A stretch of DNA of 6,756 nt, from NCBI GenBank assembly GCA_007122815.1, contig SKSV01000262.1:1-6756 (forward strand), given 5' to 3'. A program made the translations under genes and the position numbers. This DNA is from Trueperaceae bacterium (GTDB lineage: Bacteria; Deinococcota; Deinococci; Deinococcales; Trueperaceae). The notes under the pieces are model-generated. The model was not told the origin of the DNA, searched no databases, and saw nothing but the letters and a program-made list of their open reading frames with translations. Positions 1 to 6,756 of the stretch are shown here, piece after piece. Every line of letters begins with the position of its first letter. The stretch's first letter is position 1.

Positions 1-1028
1 CGGCGTCCGCGGCGACCCGGCTCATCCGCGACGGGAACCTCTACTTCGCGGACGGCGATTGTGCCTTGGCACAGTACTTCTTCCAGGAGGCGCTCAAGCG
101 CGACGAATCCAACGCCGAAGCGTTGGTCGGCAAAGGGCGTGCGTTGGCTTGCCAGAACGCCTTCGCTGCCGCCATCGAAGCGTTCCGCGAGTCCATCGAG
201 GTGCACCCGTCCTTCGTGCCGGCTTACGTCCACCTCGCCCTCACCTACCAGGAGCAGTTCTCGTTCGACCCCGCCAGCCATGGCGGCCGCCTGGCCGACG
301 CCTTGGACGTGCTGCAGCGGGCCGAGCAGGTGGCCGGCGACGACGCCTCCGTCCAGAACACCAAGGGCATCGTGCTCTACCAGGCCGGTGACCTCGAGGG
401 TGCGCAACGCGCCCTCGAGCGAGCGGTCGACCTCGCTGCGAGCGCAGGGCTCAGCGATAGCGAGCGTTCGACGATCCACGTGAACCTCGGCCGAGCCTAC
501 CGGGAGCTCGACCAACTCGAACTCGCTCAGCAGTCCTTCCGCCGCGGGGTGGTGCTCGACCCGACCAACGCCAGCGCCCACAACAACCTCGGGAACGTCA
601 TGTACCGCTTGGGTGACTGCAGCGGCGCGGAGTTCGAGCTGTCGCAGGCGGTGGCGCTCGCTCCCAACTCGCTCTCCGCCGTGTCGCAGCTGGCGATCGT
701 GATGTTCGAGTGCGGCGACGTCGCGGGTTCGATTCCGCAGTTCGAACGCGCCCTGCAGTTCGACGGCGCTGTCTTCATGCCGCCCCTCTTCACGTACCTG
801 GCGCGCGCCTACTTGCAGCAGGGACGGGTCGAAGACGCCGTGCGCCGGGCTCAGCAGGGCGCCCTGATGTCGCGTGAGTCGGCCGAGTCCCACTACTACC
901 TGGGGCGCAGCTACGAAGCTCGTCGCTCGAGCGGCGACATCGAGAGCGCGCGCCAAGCATACGAGCGCGCGCTAGAGCTCGACCCCGGGTTCCAGCGGGC
1001 GCGTACCGCCTTGGACGAACTGCGCTGA
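1..1028 (+). CDS. Tetratricopeptide (TPR) repeat protein, 5'-partial
   Basis: The reading frame is open to the left edge (first full codon at 3) and ends at TGA 1026-1028, leaving 341 visible residues. Almost all of it is tandem TPR units of about 34 residues. Counting from the codon at 3, they lie near 4-37, 38-71, 72-114 (with an insertion), 115-154, 155-189, 190-223, 224-257, 258-293 and 294-330. Typical TPR positions are clear, for example NNLGNVMYRLGD and the ends ALELDPGF and VVLDPTN. The first in-frame start-like codon, TTG at 66, falls inside the first repeat, so the true start is upstream of the window. TPR solenoids bind proteins and often act as assembly scaffolds. No catalytic domain, signal peptide or membrane segment is visible, but the N-terminus is missing. 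A specific partner cannot be named. It is separated from rpsB by 241 nt and is probably a separate transcription unit. Confidence 0.88.
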   Translation, partial: ASAATRLIRDGNLYFADGDCALAQYFFQEALKRDESNAEALVGKGRALACQNAFAAAIEAFRESIEVHPSFVPAYVHLALTYQEQFSFDPASHGGRLADALDVLQRAEQVAGDDASVQNTKGIVLYQAGDLEGAQRALERAVDLAASAGLSDSERSTIHVNLGRAYRELDQLELAQQSFRRGVVLDPTNASAHNNLGNVMYRLGDCSGAEFELSQAVALAPNSLSAVSQLAIVMFECGDVAGSIPQFERALQFDGAVFMPPLFTYLARAYLQQGRVEDAVRRAQQGALMSRESAESHYYLGRSYEARRSSGDIESARQAYERALELDPGFQRARTALDELR

Positions 1029-1062
1029 GCCCCTGCGGGTACGGCTGATCGCCTGACATCGT

Positions 1063-1102
1063 CACGCGCGCTGGCCTCGCCGCTGGTGCGCGTGGTACAT
1101 TT
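1063..1102 (+). terminator. Candidate intrinsic terminator after the TPR gene
   Basis: A long hairpin begins 34 nt after the TPR stop. Arm 1063-1075 pairs with 1082-1094 over 13 positions (10 Watson-Crick, 3 G-T), around the 6-nt loop CTCGCC. The outermost seven pairs, CACGCGC with GCGCGTG, are perfect. The tract that follows, GTACATTT, is only partly T-rich, so termination strength is uncertain. Position and stem strength fit a terminator. The same hairpin could instead be a regulatory structure, because a -10-like box starts where it ends. Confidence 0.45.
1093..1101 (+). promoter_or_regulatory. Candidate extended -10 promoter for rpsB
   Basis: TGGTACATT matches the extended -10 pattern TGnTAnnnT. 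It is the most AT-rich point between the TPR gene and rpsB. No convincing -35 box sits 16-18 bp upstream, which is tolerable for an extended -10 promoter. Transcription from here would start near 1108 and give a leader of about 160 nt. The call rests on pattern only. Confidence 0.35.
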
Positions 1103-1112
1103 CGGAGGTTTG

Positions 1113-1228
1113 GCTGGCGGCAGCGGGATGTCCGCCGGCGTAGCCCGAGGGATCGCGCGCTGCCTCCGCTCTTGGCGGACCCTGCCGCGCTCACCACGAG
1201 CGGCCCACGACCGGCGCTTGCCGGTCGT
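1113..1228 (+). promoter_or_regulatory. Structured rpsB mRNA leader (possible S2 autoregulation)
   Basis: Three hairpins can be drawn in a row upstream of rpsB. Hairpin A pairs 1113-1120 with 1132-1139 (8 pairs, one G-T). Hairpin B pairs 1155-1159 with 1186-1190, with an inner stem of 1165-1169 with 1175-1179 closing the loop TCTTG. Hairpin C pairs 1207-1215 with 1220-1228, nine perfect pairs around GCTT. No T-tract follows hairpin C, so it is not an obvious terminator. Autoregulation of rpsB by S2 through its leader is known in E. coli; applying that here is inference from position and structure. GC-rich DNA also forms chance hairpins, so covariation is needed. Confidence 0.4.
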
Positions 1229-1269
1229 CCGCTGATACTCCCCTCAACATCCCGCCGCTGGAGGATCGT

Positions 1270-2361
<1,092 letters not shown>

Positions 2362-2386
2362 GGCGCCGCGGAGGAGCACAGCGAGG

Positions 2387-2980
2387 ATGAGCACGAACAC
2401 AGAGTTGATCAGGAAGCTCAGGGGAATGACCGGCGCCGGCATGATGGATGTCAAGAAGGCGCTCGACGAGACCGGGAACGACGTCGACAAGGCGGCGGCA
2501 CTGCTGCGTGAGCGTGGCATCGCCAAGGCCGCGAAGAAGGCTGACCGCGCAGCTCGGGAAGGGCTGATCGGGAGCTACGTTCACCACAACGGTCGCGTGG
2601 CCGTGTTGGTGGAGCTCAACTGCGAGACCGACTTCGTGGCGCGCAACGAGAGCTTCAGGGAGCTGGCCAAGAACCTCGCCCTCCACGTGGCCATGGCCAA
2701 CCCGCAGCATCTGCGCCGTGAGGACGTGCCCCAGGCCGACGTGGAGGCTGAGAAGGAGGCCTTGCGGAAGCAGGCCCTGGAGGAAGGCAAGCCGGAGGCC
2801 ATCGCGGAGAAGATGGTCGAAGGGCGCATCGCGAAGTACTACGCCGAGGTGTGCCTGCTGGAGCAGCCGTTCGTCAAGGACGAGAAGCAGACGGTTGGGC
2901 AGCTCCTAAACGACGCGATCGCGACCATCGGGGAGAACATCCAGGTGGGTCGCTTCAGCCGCATCGCGATCGGCGAGTAG
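2387..2980 (+). CDS. tsf: Elongation factor Ts (EF-Ts), short form
   Basis: EF-Ts is the cytoplasmic guanine nucleotide exchange factor that releases GDP from EF-Tu during translation elongation. The 197-residue protein has the N-terminal UBA-like three-helix domain at about 1-45 ([19 protein letters not shown]). The family signature TDFVARN is at 81-87, the segment that contacts the EF-Tu nucleotide site. The conserved LLEQPFVKD follows at 157-165. The length matches the short Thermus form rather than the E. coli protein of about 283 residues, which has a duplicated core and a coiled coil; short EF-Ts works as a dimer in Thermus. The ATG follows GGAGGAG (2370-2376) by 10 nt and lies 25 nt after the rpsB stop. 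No terminator is visible between them, so they are probably co-transcribed. Confidence 0.98.
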   Translation: MSTNTELIRKLRGMTGAGMMDVKKALDETGNDVDKAAALLRERGIAKAAKKADRAAREGLIGSYVHHNGRVAVLVELNCETDFVARNESFRELAKNLALHVAMANPQHLRREDVPQADVEAEKEALRKQALEEGKPEAIAEKMVEGRIAKYYAEVCLLEQPFVKDEKQTVGQLLNDAIATIGENIQVGRFSRIAIGE

Positions 2981-3712
<732 letters not shown>

Positions 3713-3721
3713 TGAGCGTCT

Positions 3722-3750
3722 CTGCCCCGTCGGGCGCGGCACGGTAGACT
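3722..3750 (+). promoter_or_regulatory. Candidate promoter for frr-cdsA
   Basis: A -10-like TAGACT at 3745-3750 has a weak -35-like CTGCCC at 3722-3727 with a 17-bp spacer. It lies in the 90-nt pyrH-frr gap, the largest gap inside the cluster, with the frr ribosome binding site 40 nt downstream. Only three -35 positions match consensus. An internal promoter would let frr and cdsA be made independently of rpsB-tsf-pyrH. Confidence 0.4.
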
Positions 3751-3758
3751 GCGGCACG
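3736..3758 (+). repeat. 8-bp direct repeat flanking the frr -10 box
   Basis: GCGGCACG occurs at 3736-3743 and again at 3751-3758, 15 bp apart start to start. The spacer GTAGACT contains almost the whole -10-like box. Two copies about one and a half helix turns apart over a promoter could be an operator. Chance in GC-rich DNA is also possible. Confidence 0.55.
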
Positions 3759-3790
3759 TTCACGGCGTCGGAGCAAAGTGCTGCCCGGCT

Positions 3791-3796
3791 AGGAGG
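3791..3796 (+). promoter_or_regulatory. Ribosome binding site that decides the frr start
   Basis: AGGAGG here is a full Shine-Dalgarno match. It is 6 nt from ATG 3803 but only 3 nt from the in-frame GTG at 3800. The spacing favours ATG 3803 as the true start. Confidence 0.8.
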
Positions 3797-3802
3797 ACTG
3801 TG

Positions 3803-4357
3803 ATGAAGACCGTGTTGAAGGAGACGCGCGAGCGCATGAACAAGTCGCTCGAGGCGTTCGAGAACAACGTCAGCGTGGTGCGCACCGGGCGCGCCAATCC
3901 GGCCATCCTCAACCGTGTCTACGTCGACTACTACGGGGCGTCCACCCCGCTCAACCAGCTCGCGACGATCTCGAGCCCCGACCCGCGCACGCTGGTCATC
4001 TCACCGTTCGACAAGTCGGCGGTACCGGCCATCGAGAAGGCCATACGCGAGGGTGACCTGGGCTTCAACCCCAACAACCAGGGTGACGCCGTCTTCATCA
4101 CGGTTCCAGCACTGAACGACGAGCGCCGGCGCGACCTCGTCAAGCAAGTCAAGCACATGGCCGAGGAGGCGCGGGTGGCGGTGCGCAACGTTCGCCGCGA
4201 CGCCAACGACCAATTGAAGTCCATGCACAAGGGCGGTGAGCTCTCCGAGGACGAGCTCCACTCGGCGGAGGACAGCATCCAAGACCTGACCGACGAGTTC
4301 ATCGCCTCGATCGAGCAGCGCCTGAAAGCCAAAGAAGAAGACATCATGGCAGTCTGA
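3803..4357 (+). CDS. frr: Ribosome recycling factor (RRF)
   Basis: RRF acts with EF-G after translation termination to split the 70S ribosome into subunits and free the mRNA. From ATG 3803 the protein is 184 residues, very close to the usual 185. The family pattern is complete: VVRTGRANPAIL (25-36), the hinge and domain II segment YVDYYGASTPLNQLATIS (40-57), ISPFDKSAVPAIEKAI (66-81), the PALNDERRRDLVK segment (102-114) and RNVRRDAN (128-135), with the conserved arginines of the long helix of domain I. The last part (GGELSEDE and an amphipathic helix to the C-terminus) completes the three-helix bundle. A strong ribosome binding site precedes it and a candidate promoter lies in the gap after pyrH. 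cdsA follows 17 nt later. Confidence 0.98.
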   Translation: MKTVLKETRERMNKSLEAFENNVSVVRTGRANPAILNRVYVDYYGASTPLNQLATISSPDPRTLVISPFDKSAVPAIEKAIREGDLGFNPNNQGDAVFITVPALNDERRRDLVKQVKHMAEEARVAVRNVRRDANDQLKSMHKGGELSEDELHSAEDSIQDLTDEFIASIEQRLKAKEEDIMAV

Positions 4358-4358
4358 G

Positions 4359-4381
4359 CGGACACCACGACTCCGTGTCCG
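4359..4381 (+). promoter_or_regulatory. Hairpin enclosing the cdsA GTG start codon
   Basis: CGGACAC (4359-4365) pairs perfectly with GTGTCCG (4375-4381) around a 9-nt loop. The 3' arm begins with the cdsA start codon GTG at 4375-4377. The 5' arm starts two bases after the frr stop (4355-4357). No strong Shine-Dalgarno sequence is present. A ribosome finishing frr would cover the 5' arm and open the hairpin, so this fits translational coupling. Function is inferred. Confidence 0.55.
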
Positions 4382-5220
4382 TAACCCGCATCATCTCGGC
4401 GTTCCTGGCCTTCCTGGTTACGCTGGTGGTGCTGTGGGCGGGGCTGCCGCTGTTGGGACCCGCCTACTTGATCCTCACCTTCATCGCCATCCAGGAGTAC
4501 ACGGCGATGATGCAGTTGCGCGGCATTCCGATCCGGCGCCGCACCCTCTGGGTGGCCGCCGCCTTGACGCTTCCCGCCTCCTTGCCTCCCAGTCACCCGT
4601 GGATGGCCTCCTTCGGGGACGTGCCTTGGCGCGAGCTGCTGCTGGTCGGCTTCGTGGTGAGCATGCTCGTGCTCGAGGTCATCGCCTCGAACCGCTACTC
4701 GCTGCACGCGCTCGCGTTCAGCGTGCTGGGCTACGTTTGGATCAGCTGGCTGTTCGGCTTGGTGATCACCCTTCGGTACACGCCGGACGGGATCATCGGG
4801 CTCTGGTACCTGACGCTGCCGGTGCTGGCGATAATAGCCACCGACGTCGGCGGTTACGTCTTCGGCACCTTGTTCGGCAGGCGCCCCCTCGCGCCCCGCA
4901 TAAGCCCCAACAAGACCGTGGAGGGCGCGATCGGCGGGTTCGCGCTGGCAGCCGTGGTGGTGTTCGCGACGCTTGCGTTGATGCCCATGTGGACGGGGTA
5001 CCGCTTCACGGTCTTGCACGTGATCGTGTTCTGCGTGGCGGTCCCACTCGCCGCGCTCCTGGGTGACCTCTTCGAGTCGCTCGTGAAGCGCTGGGTAGGC
5101 GTGAAGGACGCGGGCGTCTTCCTTCCCGGTCACGGCGGCGTGCTGGATCGTCTGGACAGCGTCTTGGTAGCGATCCCCACGACTTACTTCCTGATCACCC
5201 TGATGCTCGACGTGGCCTGA
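4375..5220 (+). CDS. cdsA: Phosphatidate cytidylyltransferase (CDP-diglyceride synthase)
   Basis: CdsA is an integral membrane enzyme that joins phosphatidic acid and CTP to give CDP-diacylglycerol and pyrophosphate, the branch point for bacterial phospholipids. The 281-residue protein is mostly hydrophobic, with roughly eight membrane segments, for example near 5-24, 85-104, 112-132, 142-164, 187-204, 212-231 and 262-279. The C-terminal family signature is intact at 235-261: S-x-V-K-R, then KDAG, LPGHGG and DRLD. ATDVGGYVFG (155-164) and ISPNKTVEGAIGG (176-188) are also typical. The GTG start gives the expected charged-then-hydrophobic N-terminus (SVTRIISAFLAFLV). The ribosome binding site is poor and the start lies in a hairpin 17 nt after frr, so coupled translation is likely. 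In several lineages dxr, rseP or uppS sits next to cdsA; here glnS follows. Confidence 0.97.
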   Translation: MSVTRIISAFLAFLVTLVVLWAGLPLLGPAYLILTFIAIQEYTAMMQLRGIPIRRRTLWVAAALTLPASLPPSHPWMASFGDVPWRELLLVGFVVSMLVLEVIASNRYSLHALAFSVLGYVWISWLFGLVITLRYTPDGIIGLWYLTLPVLAIIATDVGGYVFGTLFGRRPLAPRISPNKTVEGAIGGFALAAVVVFATLALMPMWTGYRFTVLHVIVFCVAVPLAALLGDLFESLVKRWVGVKDAGVFLPGHGGVLDRLDSVLVAIPTTYFLITLMLDVA

Positions 5221-5241
5221 GCATCCGGTTCGGAGGGATGC
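5221..5241 (+). other. Hairpin directly after the cdsA stop
   Basis: GCATCC (5221-5226) pairs with GGATGC (5236-5241) around a 9-nt loop, starting at the base after the cdsA TGA. An alternative small stem, 5224-5227 with 5231-5234, also exists. No T-tract follows, so this would be a weak intrinsic terminator at best. It could protect the 3' end of the frr-cdsA message. The next bases form a -10-like box. Confidence 0.35.
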
Positions 5242-5247
5242 TAGCCT
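5242..5247 (+). promoter_or_regulatory. Candidate -10 box for glnS
   Basis: TAGCCT fits TAnnnT and resembles the TAGACT box before frr. No good -35 sequence lies at 16-18 bp upstream. Transcription would start around 5253-5255, at the edge of a perfect palindrome, giving a leader of about 45 nt. The call is weak on its own. Confidence 0.3.
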
Positions 5248-5252
5248 CGAGG

Positions 5253-5266
5253 ACGCGGCGCCGCGT
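5253..5266. repeat. 14-bp perfect palindrome in the glnS leader
   Basis: ACGCGGCGCCGCGT is its own reverse complement. In RNA it could form a 5-bp stem with a GCGC loop. An outer stem, CTCGA 5246-5250 with TCGAG 5272-5276, could enclose it. It sits between the -10-like box and the ribosome binding site, where either a dimeric repressor or an RNA hairpin would act. The palindrome is certain; its role is not known. Confidence 0.6.
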
Positions 5267-5280
5267 GGGCGTCGAGCGCC

Positions 5281-5289
5281 AGGGAGGAG
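5281..5289 (+). promoter_or_regulatory. glnS ribosome binding site
   Basis: AGGGAGGAG is a strong Shine-Dalgarno sequence 9 nt before GTG 5299. It supports that start over the in-frame GTG at 5350, which has only GGGGAC upstream. Confidence 0.75.
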
Positions 5290-5298
5290 CCCGCGAGA

Positions 5299-6756
5299 GT
5301 GTCAGAGTCCAGCCCCGGTTCCCGCATCCCCGCTGGGGACGAGCGTAGCGTGCCACCTAACTTCATCACCGACGTCATCGACGCCGATCTCGAGAGCGGC
5401 CGCGTGCGGCGCGTCGTGACCCGGTTCCCGCCCGAGCCGAACGGCTACCTGCACATCGGGCACGCGAAGGCGGTCTGCATAGATTTCGGTGTCGCGCGCG
5501 ATTACGGGGGGCGGGTCAACCTGCGCATGGACGACACCAACCCCACGACCGAACACCCGGACTTCGTGCGGGCCATGCAGGAAGACATCGCCTGGTTGGG
5601 GTTCGAGTGGGACGAGCTGCGCTTCGCGAGCGACTACTTCGAGGAGCTGTACCAACTCGCCACGACCCTGGTCGAACGGGGTCTAGCCTACGTGGACTCA
5701 CAGAGCGAATCGGAGATCCGCGAGGGCCGCGGCACGTTGACGACACCGGGGTTGGAGAGCCCCTTCCGGGGCCGCAGTGTCTCGGAGAACCTCGATCTCT
5801 TCCGGCGCATGCGCGCGGGTGAGTTCGCGGACGGTGAGCACGTGCTGCGCGCCAAGATCGACATGGCTTCCCCGACCATCGTCCTGCGCGATCCGGTGCT
5901 CTACCGCATCAAGCGCGCCCATCACTACCGCCGTGGCGACGCCTGGCCCATCTACCCCCTCTACGACTTCGCGCACCCGCTCTCTGACGCGCTGGAGGGC
6001 GTGACCCACTCGCTCTGCTCGCTCGAGTTCGAGAACAACCGCGCGGTGTACGACTGGCTGGTCGAGCAGCTCTTCCCCGAGCCGCACCCCCGCCAGTACG
6101 AGTTCGCACGGCTGGTGCTCGATCGCACGGTGCTCCACAAGCGCAAGCTGATAGCGCTGGTCCAGGGCGGTCACGTTTCGGGTTGGGACGACCCCCGGAT
6201 GCCGACGCTCACCGGCTTGCGACGGCGCGGGGTCCCGCCACAGGCGGTGCGCGACTTCATCACACGCGTCGGCGTCACGCGGAGCCCTTCGCGCACCGAC
6301 CCTGCCCTGCTCGACGAGAGCGTTCGGGACGCCCTCAACGCGGTCGCGCCCCGTGCCATGGCGGTGCTCGACCCGGTTCCCCTTCACCTGGCTGGCCTCG
6401 AACCAGGGCTCTTCGAGGTGAGCGCCCCGCGCTTCCCCGACGACCCCGACTCCACGACGCGGCGCGTCCCCATCTCCTCACGGCTCCTGGTGGAGCGCGA
6501 GGACGTCTCCCTGGATCCTCCCGCGGGGTTCAAGCGCCTGGCTCCGGGTCGTGCGATCAGGCTCCGGCACGCCTACGTGGTGCGCTGCGACGAGGTCGAA
6601 ACCGACGAGGAGGGTCGTGTCGTCGGAGTCCGCGCCACGGTGCTGCCGGGCTCGCTAGGCACGAACCCCGACGGGGTGAAGGTGTGGTCCGCCATCCACT
6701 GGGTGGACGCCGAGTCAGGCGCCGAAGCGGAGTTCCGGCTCTTCGGCGACCTCTTC
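5299..6756 (+). CDS. glnS: Glutaminyl-tRNA synthetase (GlnRS), 3'-partial
   Basis: GlnRS is a cytoplasmic class I synthetase that attaches glutamine to tRNA-Gln using ATP. The frame is open from GTG 5299 to the right edge (486 residues) and aligns with E. coli GlnRS throughout, beginning at NFITDVIDADL (21-31). Motifs are FPPEPNGYLHIGHAK with HIGH at 52-55, LRMDDTNP (75-82, Asp78 matching E. coli Asp66 in the glutamine pocket), YPLYDF (219-224, Tyr222 matching E. coli Tyr211), DALEGVTHSLCSLEF, GWDDPRMPT (295-303) and APRAMAVLDPV (350-360), followed by the anticodon-binding beta-barrels. The KMSKS-type loop reads LHKRK at 279-283, with His where E. coli MSKRK has Ser. About 85-90 residues of the core are cut off. 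Deinococcus GlnRS carries an extra C-terminal YqeY-like domain; whether this one does cannot be seen. A GluRS is unlikely given the close GlnRS match. Confidence 0.97.
   Translation, partial: MSESSPGSRIPAGDERSVPPNFITDVIDADLESGRVRRVVTRFPPEPNGYLHIGHAKAVCIDFGVARDYGGRVNLRMDDTNPTTEHPDFVRAMQEDIAWLGFEWDELRFASDYFEELYQLATTLVERGLAYVDSQSESEIREGRGTLTTPGLESPFRGRSVSENLDLFRRMRAGEFADGEHVLRAKIDMASPTIVLRDPVLYRIKRAHHYRRGDAWPIYPLYDFAHPLSDALEGVTHSLCSLEFENNRAVYDWLVEQLFPEPHPRQYEFARLVLDRTVLHKRKLIALVQGGHVSGWDDPRMPTLTGLRRRGVPPQAVRDFITRVGVTRSPSRTDPALLDESVRDALNAVAPRAMAVLDPVPLHLAGLEPGLFEVSAPRFPDDPDSTTRRVPISSRLLVEREDVSLDPPAGFKRLAPGRAIRLRHAYVVRCDEVETDEEGRVVGVRATVLPGSLGTNPDGVKVWSAIHWVDAESGAEAEFRLFGDLF

Noticed and set aside
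66..68. TTG at 66 as start of the TPR gene
   Set aside because: The frame is open upstream and codes for the first half of a standard TPR unit (residues LIRDGNLYFADGD), so the gene starts before the window.
1207..1228. Nine-pair hairpin as an intrinsic terminator
   Set aside because: No T-tract follows, and it lies just upstream of rpsB, so a leader structure is more likely.
3800..3802. GTG at 3800 as the frr start
   Set aside because: It leaves only 3 nt after AGGAGG. ATG 3803 gives 6 nt and the usual RRF N-terminus.
3931..5133. 400-residue open frame on the minus strand
   Set aside because: It lies opposite frr and cdsA, both firmly identified. Its product is rich in His, Arg, Gln and Glu with no recognisable domain, as expected of GC-rich antisense frames.

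Overview
This window looks like ordinary, GC-rich (by eye well above 60%) chromosomal DNA from a free-living bacterium. It carries a core translation and membrane-lipid cluster, all on the + strand: a TPR protein (5' end missing), then rpsB, tsf, pyrH, frr, cdsA and glnS (3' end missing). The best lineage guess is Deinococcota, perhaps near Truepera. The ribosomal protein S2 core closely resembles the Thermus protein. EF-Ts is the short form of about 197 residues, as in Thermus. A true bacterial GlnRS is present, which only some lineages carry, Deinococcus among them. This is inference from recalled family features, not from a search.

Layout. Positions 1-1028 hold the C-terminal part of a nine-repeat TPR protein. 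Positions 1029-1269 hold no gene but are full of secondary structure: a strong hairpin that could be a terminator for the TPR gene, an extended -10 promoter candidate directly against it, and three further hairpins leading to the rpsB ribosome binding site. Positions 1270-3712 hold rpsB, tsf and pyrH, tightly spaced (25 and 6 nt) and probably co-transcribed. Positions 3713-3802 are a 90-nt gap with a promoter candidate inside an 8-bp direct repeat. Positions 3803-5220 hold frr and cdsA, with the cdsA start codon buried in a 7-bp hairpin just after the frr stop. Positions 5221-5298 hold a hairpin, a -10-like box and a 14-bp perfect palindrome before glnS, which runs off the right edge.

How the genes work together. 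S2 is a small-subunit ribosomal protein, EF-Ts recharges EF-Tu, RRF splits ribosomes after termination, and GlnRS charges tRNA-Gln, so four of the seven genes serve translation. PyrH makes UDP for RNA, DNA and sugar-nucleotide synthesis, and CdsA makes CDP-diacylglycerol, the precursor of phospholipids. The order rpsB-tsf-pyrH-frr-cdsA is a widespread bacterial growth cluster.

I found no new multi-gene system, mobile element, CRISPR array, tRNA or rRNA. The points most worth a second look are the 136-residue low-complexity acidic tail on S2 with an in-frame 12-bp tandem repeat, the structured rpsB leader, the hairpin over the cdsA start, the palindromic glnS leader, and a Ser-to-His change in the GlnRS KMSKS-type loop.
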